From: Nocardia beijingensis NBRC 16342
Lineage (GTDB): Bacteria; Actinomycetota; Actinomycetes; Mycobacteriales; Mycobacteriaceae
DNA: 64,000 nucleotides
NCBI RefSeq assembly: GCF_001612785.1
Contig: NZ_BDBC01000031.1
Location: forward strand, 146,844 to 210,843
Direction of reading: 5' to 3'
In this document: piece after piece, positions 25,189 through 34,057 of the stretch
How the letters are laid out: every line of letters starts with the position of its first letter
Numbering within the stretch: position 1 is the first letter of the stretch
Notes under the pieces: generated by a model
Told to the model about the DNA's origin: nothing
Databases searched by the model: none
Seen by the model: only the letters and a program-made list of their open reading frames with translations
Position numbers and translations under genes: made by a program

Positions 25189-25593
25189 ATGAAGTACCTG
25201 CTGCTGAAGCACTACCGCGGCGCCCCTGCTTCGGTCAACGACGTGCCGATGGACAAGTGGACGCCGGAGGAGATCGACGCGCACGTGCAGTACATGCGCG
25301 ATTTCGCGACCCGCTTGGTGGAGACGGGCGAGTTCGTCGGCGAGCAAGCATTGGCGCCGGAGGGCGCGTGGGTGCGTCACGACGGCGAGGGGCGCCCGCC
25401 GGTGACCGATGGCCCGTTCGCCGAGACCAAGGACCTCATCGCCGGTTGGATGATCATCGACGTCGAGTCCTGGGAGCGTGCGGTCGAGCTGGCCGGGGAG
25501 CTGTCCGCCGCCCCCGGTGCGGGCGGCAAGCCGATCCACGAATGGCTCGAGGTGCGGCCGTTCCTCACCGGAATGCCCTTGGTGACCGAGTGA
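25189..25593 (+). CDS. YCII-related DGPF protein, ECF42 partner
   Basis: A 134-residue protein of the YCII-like DGPF type: MKYLLLKHY start, the family motif VTDGPFAETKDLIAGW and a C-terminal EVRPF. AAGGAG precedes the ATG. The next gene, an ECF42 sigma factor, begins at the last base of this gene's stop-codon region (GTGA overlap), so translation is coupled. These pairs are widespread in actinobacteria; the role of the DGPF protein is unknown, though it may be a small-molecule-binding or enzymatic protein. The ECF42-type promoter upstream indicates autoregulation. Confidence 0.9.
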   Translation: MKYLLLKHYRGAPASVNDVPMDKWTPEEIDAHVQYMRDFATRLVETGEFVGEQALAPEGAWVRHDGEGRPPVTDGPFAETKDLIAGWMIIDVESWERAVELAGELSAAPGAGGKPIHEWLEVRPFLTGMPLVTE

Positions 25594-26735
25594 ACGAGTC
25601 GCTGCTGCGGGAGCTCGTGCCCGCGGTGATCGGCATTCTCGGCCGGCGTGGCGCGGATTTCGCGTCGGCCGAGGATGCCGTGCAGGAAGCCCTGATCCGG
25701 GCGTTGGAGACGTGGCCGGACGATCCGCCGCGCGATCCGCAGGCGTGGCTGGTCGCGGTGTCGTGGCGGAAGTTCCTCGACGCCGCCCGCGCCGAGGCGT
25801 CGCGGCGGGGGCGGGAGCTCGCCGCGGAAGCCGAGCCGCCCGCCGGTCCGGCGCAGGCCACGGACGACACGCTGCGGCTGTTCTTCCTGTGCGCGCACCC
25901 GGCGTTGCCGCAGGCGGCGGCCGTCGCGTTGACGCTGCGGGCGGTCGGTGGGCTGACCACCCGCCAGATCGCCGAGGCCTTCCTGGTCCCCGAGGCGACC
26001 ATGGCGCAGCGGATCAGCCGGGCCAAGCGGCGGATCGCGGGGCTGCCGCTCGACCGGGCGGGTGATCTCGGCACGGTGCTGCGGGTGCTCTATCTCGTCT
26101 TCAACGAAGGGTACGGCGGGGATGTGGACCTGGCGGGCGAGGCGATCCGCCTGGCCCGCCAGCTCGTCGCCCTGACCGACGAACCCGAGGTCGCGGGCCT
26201 GCTGGCGCTGATGCTGCTGCACCATGCGCGGCGCGCGTCACGCACCGGCCCCGGCGGTCGTCTGGTGCCGCTCGCCGAGCAGGACCGGGGTTTGTGGGAC
26301 ACGCGGCTGATCGCCGAGGGCGTCGAGATCCTGCAGACCGCGCTGGCCCGCGACCGGTTGGGTGAGTACCAGGCGCAGGCCGCGATCGCCGCTCTGCACG
26401 CGGACGCGCGCTGCGCCGCCGAGACGGACTGGGTGCAGATCGTGGAGTGGTACGACGAGCTGCTGCGCCGCACCGGCAGCCCGGTCGTGCGGCTCAACCG
26501 CGCGGTGGCGATCGGCGAGGCCGACGGACCGCGGGCAGGCCTGGCGGCGTTGGCCGACGTGCGCCCCGACTTGCCCAGGTACGCCGCGGTGACGGCGTAC
26601 CTGCACGAACGCGCCGGCGATCTCGAACGTGCCGCCGAGCTGTATGCCGAGGCCTCTCGTGCCGCCAGCAGCGTGCCGGAGCGCGACCACCTCACCCGGG
26701 AGGCCGCGCGAGTGCGCCAACTGCTGCGGCCGTGA
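25590..26735 (+). CDS. ECF42 sigma factor with C-terminal TPR-like domain
   Basis: A 381-residue sigma factor. Region 2 (FASAEDAVQEALIRALETWP) and region 4 (LTLRAVGGLTTRQIAEAFLVPEATMAQ in part) occupy the first 180 residues. The rest is helical with repeated pairs (EYQAQAAIAALHADA, VVRLNRAVAIGEADGP, YLHERAGDLERAAELYAEA), the TPR-like extension characteristic of ECF42. That extension is needed for activity in the studied members. Start GTG at 25590 overlaps the DGPF stop by 4 bases. There is no anti-sigma gene. Confidence 0.92.
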   Translation: MNESLLRELVPAVIGILGRRGADFASAEDAVQEALIRALETWPDDPPRDPQAWLVAVSWRKFLDAARAEASRRGRELAAEAEPPAGPAQATDDTLRLFFLCAHPALPQAAAVALTLRAVGGLTTRQIAEAFLVPEATMAQRISRAKRRIAGLPLDRAGDLGTVLRVLYLVFNEGYGGDVDLAGEAIRLARQLVALTDEPEVAGLLALMLLHHARRASRTGPGGRLVPLAEQDRGLWDTRLIAEGVEILQTALARDRLGEYQAQAAIAALHADARCAAETDWVQIVEWYDELLRRTGSPVVRLNRAVAIGEADGPRAGLAALADVRPDLPRYAAVTAYLHERAGDLERAAELYAEASRAASSVPERDHLTREAARVRQLLRP

Positions 26736-26750
26736 GCGCACCGCGGGGAC

Positions 26751-28319
26751 CTACCGCACGCTGATCGTGACGGTCCTGGTCCGCGGCACGGCGGGCAGCT
26801 TGGTGGTGTCGACCATCAGCACCTCACCGGTGTCCTGCGCGCCGCCGGCCAGGAGCTTGGCTTTCAGCCCGAATGGCGGCCGGTCGCCGGTGGCGGCCTC
26901 GACGCCGAAGTCGCTGTCGTCGGCGATATAGAGGGTCTTGCCGCCGTCACGGGTGGCGACGCCCTCGATCTTGTCGTGGCCGAAGAATTCGCCCTCTGCG
27001 TTCAGGCCGTCCAGCAGGCCCCCGAGATCCAGGGCGGACGTTTTGGCGACGGGGGTGATGCCCGCCTTCCGCAGTGTGGCGACGCCGTCGGCGGTCGGCA
27101 CTGCGCCGACGAGGAGTTCCAGCGGCTTGCCATCGACCAGCAGCCCGAGCTCCGGATCGTAGCGTGCGCCTTGCACCTTCACCTGCGGGCCGACATCGGT
27201 CGCGCCGGCGATATCGATCGTCCACAGCTTCTTGTTCGCCTTGGGCGGTTTGCCGCCGTCGCGCTCGTCGACAAGGAAGGTTGTGCCGGTCAGCGCCGTG
27301 ATCTCGGAGACCGCCAGCTTCTGTTTCGGCTCCTCCAGCGGATACACGAATTCCTTGACGTCCCTCGTCTTCAGATCCACGGTGACGATCCGGGTCATGG
27401 GCACTTCACGCGCCGACGCGACACCCGGCTCGCTCAGTGCGCTCTGCATGATGCCGACCAATGTGCTGCCGTCCGGTGTGACGGTGAGTCCTTCCATGCC
27501 CTGGTTCGGGGTGCGCAGCGAAAGCTCCTTGGGCAGACCATTTCCCGGCGTCAGTCGCTCGAGCTCGGTACCGCCGGCGTCGAAGTGCACGAGGAACGGC
27601 CCGTACTCGTCCGACACCCAGAAGGTGCCGTCGGGCAGCGCGGCCAGGCCCTCGCTGTCGATGCCGTGATCGGTGGGCGGAAGGACGGCGCCGTCGAGGT
27701 CGCGGAAGGTCTCGCCGGTGCCTGCGGAGGTGTCGATCAGGCCGTTCAACGGCTGGCCCGCCGCATTCTTCAAGGGAATCGTGCTTTCCAGCACCGCCTT
27801 GCTGCCGACCAATTTGAATTTGGCGATGGCGGGCGTGAAAGCCGGTAGGGGTGTGAGTTTCTCGTTCTTGGCTCTGCCTTCTACGTTCGGACCACGGTCG
27901 GTGAGACCGTAGAACTCGTCGGCCGATCCCGGCACCGGCGTGAACGCCGATCCGTAGCCGCTGCCCTGCACGCTCACTCCACCGAATTCACCGAGCGGCG
28001 GGATGTCGGTGGTGAACAGCTTCACGGCGTCGGTGGTGGTCACGGTGATGCTGTCGGACCCGGTGTACCCGGCCGCCGGTGTGTAGACCACCGCGCCGTC
28101 GGCGCGGCGGGTGATCGTGCCGTGCCGCGGATCGGCGACCGCGACCGCGGCGCTGCCTCCGGTCGCGGCCAGCAGCTCGTCCAGCGAGATCACCAGGGGC
28201 TGGTCCTTGGCGGCGGTGAAGTCCGCCGCCGGGCTCGATGACGAGCAAGCGGACAGAACGGCGGTCGCGCACACGGCGGCCATGACGAGTGCGCTTCGGG
28301 TACTGCGGTGCGTTCTCAC
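26751..28319 (-). CDS. Esterase-like/phytase-family lipoprotein
   Basis: A 522-residue exported protein. The N-terminus is a lipoprotein signal (basic RTHRSTRSA, hydrophobic core, lipobox VLSAC), so it is anchored outside the membrane. A short cadherin/Big-like segment (GYTGSDSITVT) precedes a beta-propeller part of the esterase-like activity of phytase type (DEFYGLTDRGPN, GIDSEGLAALPDGTFWVSDEYGPF, EGLTVTPDG). Likely a phosphomonoesterase or related hydrolase. The GTG at 28319 gives a normal signal peptide; the longer frame would add 25-40 residues ahead of it. Converges with the ECF42 operon. Confidence 0.82.
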   Translation of the reverse strand: MRTHRSTRSALVMAAVCATAVLSACSSSSPAADFTAAKDQPLVISLDELLAATGGSAAVAVADPRHGTITRRADGAVVYTPAAGYTGSDSITVTTTDAVKLFTTDIPPLGEFGGVSVQGSGYGSAFTPVPGSADEFYGLTDRGPNVEGRAKNEKLTPLPAFTPAIAKFKLVGSKAVLESTIPLKNAAGQPLNGLIDTSAGTGETFRDLDGAVLPPTDHGIDSEGLAALPDGTFWVSDEYGPFLVHFDAGGTELERLTPGNGLPKELSLRTPNQGMEGLTVTPDGSTLVGIMQSALSEPGVASAREVPMTRIVTVDLKTRDVKEFVYPLEEPKQKLAVSEITALTGTTFLVDERDGGKPPKANKKLWTIDIAGATDVGPQVKVQGARYDPELGLLVDGKPLELLVGAVPTADGVATLRKAGITPVAKTSALDLGGLLDGLNAEGEFFGHDKIEGVATRDGGKTLYIADDSDFGVEAATGDRPPFGLKAKLLAGGAQDTGEVLMVDTTKLPAVPRTRTVTISVR

Positions 28320-28546
28320 CAGCGATGCGTACCGTCCGAGCCCGGCCTCCAGTTGGCCTCGAGCTGAACGGGAGCCGTCGATCCCCACAATCATCCGATT
28401 ATTCTGCGGTGTTACCAGCGCTGACGAACGTGGATATCGCGGCACCGAGCACAGGCCGAGCCGTCACCGGGCCGAGATCGTCCCGTCGCCTCCGGAGAGC
28501 TCGGCGGAGGTGTCGTGTCGTTGCCCTGGCGATCTACGGTGGAGGT

Positions 28547-29326
28547 ATGACCGCCTTGGAGTATCGGCATGTGCTGGTCGCGCGGGACGGCGACACGGTG
28601 CGCATCACCATGAACCGGCCGAGGCAGCGCAATGCGCTGTCGGGCGAACATCTGGGCGAGTTGCTCGCCGCGTTCCAGGCGGCGGGCGAGACCGACGCCA
28701 CCGGGATAGTGCTCGGGGCGCACGGCCCGGTGTTCTCCGCGGGACACGACTTCGCCGACGTCGCCGCGCGTGACCTGCTCGGCGTGCGGGAACTGCTCGC
28801 GCTGTGCACGGAACTGATGTCGACCATCCAGTCGGTGCCGCAGGTGGTGGTCGCCCGGGTGCAGGGTCTGGCCACGGCCGCCGGCTGCCAACTGGTGGCC
28901 TCGTGCGATCTGGCCGTCGCCGCCGAATCGGCCGGTTTCGCGCTCCCCGGCGGCAAGGGTGGCTGGTTCTGTCACACGCCCGCGGTGCCGGTGGCCCGCG
29001 CCGTCGGCCGCAAACGACTGATGGAACTCGCCCTCACCGGCGACCCGATCGATGCCCGCACCGCCGAGCAGTGGGGCCTGATCAACAGAGCGGTGCCGGA
29101 CGCCGAGCTGGACACCGCCGTCGACGAGTTGCTGGCCCGCGCGACCAGGGGTAGCCGGGCCAGCAAGGCACTGGGCAAACGCACTCTCTACCGCCAGCTC
29201 GACCGTCCGGAAGCGGATGCCTACACCCTCGCCCTGGAAGTCATGGCCGCTGCCGCTCAACTACCCGGCGCCAGGGAAGGGATGGCGGCCTTCCTCGCGA
29301 AGCGCCCGCCTGTCTGGAGCGATTAG
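28547..29326 (+). CDS. Enoyl-CoA hydratase/isomerase family protein
   Basis: A 259-residue crotonase-fold protein. The oxyanion-hole strands (GPVFSAGHDFADV; VQGLATAAGCQLVASCDLAVAAE) and the C-terminal helices are present. The classical hydratase Glu pair is not obvious; the second Glu is replaced near LPGGKGGWFC, so the reaction may be isomerase or other CoA-thioester chemistry. Start ATG 28547 lies only 6 bases after a TACGGT -10-like box, so the message may be leaderless. It converges with the dehydrogenase gene at 29357. Confidence 0.85.
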   Translation: MTALEYRHVLVARDGDTVRITMNRPRQRNALSGEHLGELLAAFQAAGETDATGIVLGAHGPVFSAGHDFADVAARDLLGVRELLALCTELMSTIQSVPQVVVARVQGLATAAGCQLVASCDLAVAAESAGFALPGGKGGWFCHTPAVPVARAVGRKRLMELALTGDPIDARTAEQWGLINRAVPDAELDTAVDELLARATRGSRASKALGKRTLYRQLDRPEADAYTLALEVMAAAAQLPGAREGMAAFLAKRPPVWSD

Positions 29327-29337
29327 CGTCGGTCCGT

Positions 29338-29353
29338 CCCCGTGCGGACGGGG
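29338..29353. terminator. Short stem-loop between convergent genes
   Basis: CCCCGT (29338-29343) and ACGGGG (29348-29353) with a 4-base loop, lying between the stop of the enoyl-CoA hydratase gene (29326) and the stop at 29357. The stem is only 6 bp, so strength is uncertain. Confidence 0.4.
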
Positions 29354-29356
29354 TCG

Positions 29357-30442
29357 TCAGCGCTTGAAACGTCCGGCGAATCCGCGCAGAGGCAGATCCG
29401 CGCTGGTGATGATGCCGGGGCGGGCGGCGACGACGGATCTTATCGAGTTGAGGGCGGGCAGGCCGGTGACGGTCATGCCGATCGAGGCGAAGCTTTCGGG
29501 ATCGGATAGATCGGTGCCCCGGCGCGGAATGATCATGTGCTTGCTGTAGATGTTCGGGTCGCCGGTGACCTGAGTGATGTAGCAGCCTTTGATCTTCCAG
29601 GCCGGGTCGGTGTGCGGGGTCATCTGCCATTCGAGGTGGCTCTCCACACGCGGCACGCCGTCGACCAATCCCTGGTACTTGATGTAGCTGGCGCCGAGCG
29701 AACCCTCGGGCAGGAAGTACCAACCCAAGTCGACGTCTTTCGTGCACGCGCCGAGTTCGTAACCGAAGCGCACCTCGTCGAGTTCGAGGTCGAAGGCGTC
29801 GGCCATGAGATAGACCGAGTCGGCGAACACCGCGGTGTATTTGTAGAGCGAGTCCGGGATGGTCGGGTCGTCGACTCGGCGGCCGTAGCCGACGGCTTTC
29901 CAGGTGTCGACGGAATGATGGCAGGAGACGTCGACCGATTCGGTGACCGTGATGTTCTCGATATCGGCGACGTCGGCGGTGTGCACGATGCCGAGTATCT
30001 GGCACAGGCCGGGGTTCATGCCGGTGCCGTAGAAGGTCGAATGGCCGCGCTCGCAGGCGGCTTGGATGACTGCGCTGACCTCGCGGCCGGAAGGGTGCGG
30101 ATGGTTGGTGTCGCGGTGGAATCCGGTGATCCAGTCCGCGGTGGTCACGACATTGATTCCCGCCTCGAGAACCTTCTCGTAGAGGTCCTCGTCCGGGAAT
30201 ACCCCATGGAAGGTGAGCACGTCCGGGTTCGCGGCGATGATCTGTTCGACCGAGCCCGTGGCGATCACCCCGATCGGTCCGAGGCCGACGATCTCCCCCG
30301 CGTCGCGCCCGATCTTGTCCGGCGAATAGCAGTGCAGTCCCACGAGTTCGAGATCGGGGTGGTTGCGGATACGGCCGATCATCTCGGTGCCGAGGTTGCC
30401 GGTCGCGACCTGGAATACCCGGACTTTGCCGGAGGTGCTCAT
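29357..30442 (-). CDS. DapB-like NAD(P)-dependent dehydrogenase
   Basis: A 361-residue protein whose N-terminus is a Rossmann fold like dihydrodipicolinate reductase (VRVFQVATGNLGTEMIG, then VLTFHGVFP and VVTTADWITGFH). The C-terminal half is a sandwich typical of the amine-dehydrogenase-like or diaminopentanoate-dehydrogenase group. It probably oxidises or reduces an amino or keto group. Its ATG overlaps the stop of the upstream Rieske gene by ATGA, so the two are one operon with coupled translation. Substrate unknown; pairing with a Rieske oxygenase suggests a catabolic or steroid-like pathway. Confidence 0.82.
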   Translation of the reverse strand: MSTSGKVRVFQVATGNLGTEMIGRIRNHPDLELVGLHCYSPDKIGRDAGEIVGLGPIGVIATGSVEQIIAANPDVLTFHGVFPDEDLYEKVLEAGINVVTTADWITGFHRDTNHPHPSGREVSAVIQAACERGHSTFYGTGMNPGLCQILGIVHTADVADIENITVTESVDVSCHHSVDTWKAVGYGRRVDDPTIPDSLYKYTAVFADSVYLMADAFDLELDEVRFGYELGACTKDVDLGWYFLPEGSLGASYIKYQGLVDGVPRVESHLEWQMTPHTDPAWKIKGCYITQVTGDPNIYSKHMIIPRRGTDLSDPESFASIGMTVTGLPALNSIRSVVAARPGIITSADLPLRGFAGRFKR

Positions 30443-31431
30443 GTGGTGGGCCTTTCGGGATAGAACTGCACTGCCCACTCACGCAACGCCTTGAAACCGG
30501 CGTATTCCTTGCGCGAGAACGCGGGCGGATCCGTATAGCGCTGGTGCGCCCAGATATCGACGTCGGCTTCGAACTGCTGGATGACGAAGCCTGCCATCGT
30601 CTTTCCGTACCGGGTGATCTCGGGGCCGTCGTCCCCGGCTCTGCGTCCGATCCACACGGTGAAGCGGACGTCGGAGGTGTAGTCGTCCACGGGCGTCACC
30701 GCGGGCATGGTGCGGTTGTCGACCATGCCCCAGCTCTTGGTGATCGAGCATCCCAGTCCCGCGTTGATCGATTCGACGCCGCTGTTGATCTGGTCCTCGG
30801 CCACGCCCTCGTCGAAGGCGATGGTGAAGTCGACATACGACACCGGCCCGGAGAAGTCGTGACGAGTGAATTCCGGGACGAACGGTGTCTTGTGCACGAA
30901 CTTGAAATGCGCGAAATCGACGCCGTTCTCCATGACGTACTGCGGGTGCAGTTCCAGCCCCGGCCGGTACAGCGTGGCCGCGGGCACCGGCGGGTAGTAG
31001 TCGGCGGCGGTCTTGCCGTCACCGAAAGCCTCGAAGATGTCTGGGATTTCGAAAGACGGGTCACGGCCATCGATGTCGTGCCAGATCCACACCGCTTCGT
31101 TCCGCTCCACCACCGGGTAGCTGCGGATCCGGCGGCCCTTGTTCGGATGGCTCTCGTACGGGACACAGACGTTGCGCCCGTCCCCGTTCCATTCCCAGCC
31201 GTGGAACGGGCATACCAGATGCTCGCCCACCACATGACCGCCGTAACCGAGATGAGCGCCGAGGTGCTCACAGTAGGCGTCGAAGACCGCGACCCGGCCG
31301 GCTGCCGACCGCCAGGCGACCATCTCACGCCCGAAGTACTTCATCTTGTGCACCGCGCCGACCGCGATCTCACTGCACCAGGCCACCTGAAACCAACCCG
31401 ACGGCTGCATCGACAGCGGTGGTTTTGCCAT
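30439..31431 (-). CDS. Rieske non-haem iron oxygenase, KshA-like
   Basis: A 330-residue oxygenase component. The Rieske cluster ligands are in YCEHLGAHLG (Cys-x-His) and VCPFHGWEW (Cys-x2-His), near residues 53-90. The catalytic iron ligands are likely in ENGVDFAHFKFVH (Asp/His pattern). The size and the ATL-type C-terminal domain resemble KshA, the 3-ketosteroid 9-alpha-hydroxylase oxygenase, and related mono-oxygenases. GGAGG precedes the ATG. It is the first gene of a two-gene operon, divergent from the TetR gene, with a strong inverted repeat in the shared region. Substrate may be a steroid or other alicyclic compound; this is a family inference. Confidence 0.88.
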   Translation of the reverse strand: MAKPPLSMQPSGWFQVAWCSEIAVGAVHKMKYFGREMVAWRSAAGRVAVFDAYCEHLGAHLGYGGHVVGEHLVCPFHGWEWNGDGRNVCVPYESHPNKGRRIRSYPVVERNEAVWIWHDIDGRDPSFEIPDIFEAFGDGKTAADYYPPVPAATLYRPGLELHPQYVMENGVDFAHFKFVHKTPFVPEFTRHDFSGPVSYVDFTIAFDEGVAEDQINSGVESINAGLGCSITKSWGMVDNRTMPAVTPVDDYTSDVRFTVWIGRRAGDDGPEITRYGKTMAGFVIQQFEADVDIWAHQRYTDPPAFSRKEYAGFKALREWAVQFYPERPTT

Positions 31432-31496
31432 CTCGATCCTCCAAGCTGCCGAGGGCTGCTCGGCTCCTGGGCCTTTCCCACGCGGCGAGTCGAGCG

Positions 31497-31531
31497 TAGA
31501 ACCCTCTGTGAAAGAATTCAAGAGGGTTCTA
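31497..31531. promoter_or_regulatory. Perfect 11-bp inverted repeat, likely TetR operator
   Basis: TAGAACCCTCT (31497-31507) and AGAGGGTTCTA (31521-31531) flank 13 bases, with an AT-rich centre. It lies between the Rieske operon and the tetR gene. The outer TAGAAC/GTTCTA ends recall KstR half-sites, but the spacing differs. It is placed to shut off both promoters. Confidence 0.75.
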
Positions 31532-31574
31532 CGAAACTGGAACTGCCTGATCACGGCCGATAGACTCGGTCCTC

Positions 31575-32192
31575 GTGACGAAAGCGGCGGTAAGCGGGCG
31601 ACGCGCCAACAAGCGCGGGGTTCGTTCCAGGGAGAGCATGCTCGAGGCGGCGATCGCATCGCTGGCCACGGGCGACCCCGCCGCGGTGTCCGGAAATCGG
31701 ATCGCCCGCGACATCGGCGCGACCTGGAGCGTCGTCAAGTACCAGTTCGGCGACATCGACGGCCTGTGGGCCGCGGTCCTGCGCTACACCGCCGACAAGC
31801 GCGGCGACCTGCCCGCCGGGATCAAACCGGACGGCACGCTGCGCGAGCGTGTGAGCGCCATGATCACGGCGATGGCCGTCGGGCTGCGCAAGCCCGAATC
31901 ACTCGCCATCGAAACGCTGCGCGCCGCGCTCCCCCGCGAGCACGCCGAACTCGAACGCGACTACCCGCTCACCGCCGCCGAACTGGCCTCGTGGAAACCC
32001 AACTGGGACACCGCCTGTGCGAAGGCGTTCGCCGACCTCGAACTCGACCCGGTCAAGGTGCGGCAGGTGGCCGCTCTGATCCCAGCGGCCATGCGGGGCA
32101 TCACCTCCGAACGCACCCTGGGCACCTACGGCAATCTCGACGACGCGCTCGAGGCGCTGATCGGCGGCATCGTCGCCTACCTCGAAGCCTGA
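31575..32192 (+). CDS. TetR-family transcriptional regulator
   Basis: A 205-residue TetR-type repressor. The N-terminal helix-turn-helix spans about residues 15-62 (SRESMLEAAIASLATG, then IARDIGATWSVVKYQFGDIDGLW); the rest is the helical ligand/dimer domain. Start GTG 31575. It is divergent from the Rieske/dehydrogenase operon, and a perfect dyad lies in the 143-base gap, so it very likely represses that operon and itself until a pathway ligand is present. Confidence 0.92.
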   Translation: MTKAAVSGRRANKRGVRSRESMLEAAIASLATGDPAAVSGNRIARDIGATWSVVKYQFGDIDGLWAAVLRYTADKRGDLPAGIKPDGTLRERVSAMITAMAVGLRKPESLAIETLRAALPREHAELERDYPLTAAELASWKPNWDTACAKAFADLELDPVKVRQVAALIPAAMRGITSERTLGTYGNLDDALEALIGGIVAYLEA

Positions 32193-32256
32193 CCACCTGG
32201 TCGGCCACCCGGCTGCTATGGTCGGACGGATACCGATCGGAGCGAGGAAGTCGAAC

Positions 32257-32286
32257 ATGGCAGGTGAACTCGACATCTCGGGATAG
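32257..32286 (+). CDS. Candidate 9-residue leader peptide of the ABC-F gene
   Basis: ATG at 32257 with GAGGAAG in front, followed by eight codons (AGELDISG) and TAG. It lies 123 bases before the ABC-F gene, and a two-part hairpin at 32301-32340 starts 14 bases after its stop. ABC-F antibiotic-response genes are often controlled by ribosome stalling on such leaders. This is proposed, not shown. Confidence 0.45.
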   Translation: MAGELDISG

Positions 32287-32300
32287 CGCCCGAGGCTGAC

Positions 32301-32340
32301 GGCCACCGGTAGGCGCGCTCACAGCGCCGCTGTCGTGGCC
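32301..32340 (+). promoter_or_regulatory. Candidate attenuator hairpin
   Basis: Outer stem GGCCAC (32301-32306)/GTGGCC (32335-32340) encloses an inner stem GGCGC (32312-32316)/GCGCC (32324-32328). It lies between the leader ORF and the ABC-F start codon. Confidence 0.45.
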
Positions 32341-32409
32341 ATGTCGTCGTTTCACCATCCTTCCTCGCGCGGTGTCGATCCCGCGCGTCCACCTGACTTC
32401 GAGGTAGCC

Positions 32410-34044
32410 ATGTCCGACGCGTACATCATTTGTTCCGACCTGTCGTTCTCCTGGCCGGATGACACTCCGGTCTTCGATGGACTGTCCTTCAGCGTGCCCG
32501 GTGGCCGGACCGGGCTGGTGGCCCCGAACGGCGCCGGGAAGAGCACCCTGCTCCGGCTCATCGCCGGTGATCTTCGGCCCAGCGGCGGGGGCGTTTCGGT
32601 GCAGGGAGTACTCGGATGCCTCCCCCAGAATCTGCCACTGACCGGCGATCTGACCGTGGCCGAGGTGCTGGGAATCGCGCCGATCCTCGCCGCACTGGAC
32701 GCGGTGGAGTCCGGCGACACCAGCGAGGAACATTTCTCCACCATCGGTTCCGACTGGGACATCGAGGAGCGCACCCGAGCCCAGCTGGCGCGCCTCGGCC
32801 TCGACCACCTGTCCCCCGACCGACGTCTGCACACGCTGAGCGGTGGGCAGATCGTCTCCCTGGGGCTCGCAGCGCAGCTGTTGCGCCGACCGGAGGTGCT
32901 GTTACTCGACGAACCGACCAACAACCTCGACGCGGACGCCCGCCACCGGCTCTACGATCTGCTCGCGGACTGGAACGGCTGCCTGTTGCTGGTCAGCCAT
33001 GATCGCGCGCTACTCGAACGTATGGACCGCATCGCCGAACTCGACCGCGGCGAGATCCGTTTCCACGGTGGCAACTTCACCGCGTACGAAGCCGCGGTTC
33101 GCGCTGAGCGCGAGGTCGCCGAGAAGAACATCCGCAACGCCGAGCAGGAACTCGAGCGCGAGAAGCGGGAGCTACAGCAGGCGCGGGAACGGGCAGCGCG
33201 CCGCGCGAGCAACGCCACACGCAACCTGGGCAACGCCGGATTGCCGAAGATCTTCGCGGGAACCATGAAACGCAATGCCCAAGAGTCGGCCGGGAAAGCG
33301 AGCGAGACGCACTCGGCGCGCGTGGGAGCGGCGAAGAATCGGCTCGACCAGGCCGAACGCGCCCTGCGCGAGGAGCAGCGGATAGTGGTGGAATTGCCCG
33401 GCACCGAAGTTCCCTCGGGTCGGACGGTTTTCGCCGGCGAGCGCATCGACTTCCAGTACGAGCAGCGGCCGATTCTCACCGGCGTCGATCTGATCATCCG
33501 CGGCCCCGAAAGGATCGCGGTGACCGGGGCGAACGGCGTGGGGAAATCGACTCTGCTGCGGCTCATCCACGGCGATCTGGCCCCGCAGGGCGGGCAGATC
33601 ACTCGCGCCGAGGGCCGCGTCGCCTATCTGTCGCAGCGGCTGGACCTGCTCGACCCCGCGCGCACCGTCGCGGAGAACCTGGCCCTGTTCGCGCAGAACA
33701 TGCCCGAGTCTCGGCGCAGGAATCTCTTGGCGCGCTTCCTTTTTCGCGGTTCACGAGTCGATCTGCCGGTCGGCGTGCTCTCCGGCGGCGAACGGCTGCG
33801 CGCCACCCTCGCGTGCGTCTTGTTCGCCGAACCGGCGCCCCAACTGTTGCTGCTCGACGAACCGACCAACAACCTCGACTTGATCAGCGTCGGCCAGTTG
33901 GAGAGCGCGCTGAATGCCTACCGGGGCGCCTTCGTGGTGGTCAGCCACGACGAACGCTTCCTCGCCGAGGTCGGGGTGCGACGCTGGCTGCGCCTGTCCG
34001 AAGGCAGGCTGCTCGAGGTCGGTGCACCAGGGCCGGTCGCCTGA
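32410..34044 (+). CDS. ABC-F family ATPase (ribosome-acting)
   Basis: A 544-residue protein with two ATP-binding cassettes and no membrane part. Cassette 1 has Walker A NGAGKST, signature LSGGQ and Walker B LLLDEPTNNLD; cassette 2 repeats these (NGVGKST, LSGGE, LLLDEPTNNLD). Between them is a long charged helical linker (about 225-320) that would reach into the ribosome. ABC-F proteins either protect ribosomes from antibiotics or act as translation factors; the linker length fits the protection-type group in actinobacteria. Start ATG 32410 with GAGGT. An upstream leader ORF and hairpin support induction by ribosome stalling. It is preceded by tetR, 217 bases away. Confidence 0.9.
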   Translation: MSDAYIICSDLSFSWPDDTPVFDGLSFSVPGGRTGLVAPNGAGKSTLLRLIAGDLRPSGGGVSVQGVLGCLPQNLPLTGDLTVAEVLGIAPILAALDAVESGDTSEEHFSTIGSDWDIEERTRAQLARLGLDHLSPDRRLHTLSGGQIVSLGLAAQLLRRPEVLLLDEPTNNLDADARHRLYDLLADWNGCLLLVSHDRALLERMDRIAELDRGEIRFHGGNFTAYEAAVRAEREVAEKNIRNAEQELEREKRELQQARERAARRASNATRNLGNAGLPKIFAGTMKRNAQESAGKASETHSARVGAAKNRLDQAERALREEQRIVVELPGTEVPSGRTVFAGERIDFQYEQRPILTGVDLIIRGPERIAVTGANGVGKSTLLRLIHGDLAPQGGQITRAEGRVAYLSQRLDLLDPARTVAENLALFAQNMPESRRRNLLARFLFRGSRVDLPVGVLSGGERLRATLACVLFAEPAPQLLLLDEPTNNLDLISVGQLESALNAYRGAFVVVSHDERFLAEVGVRRWLRLSEGRLLEVGAPGPVA

Positions 34045-34057
34045 ACGGGTAGGGGGA

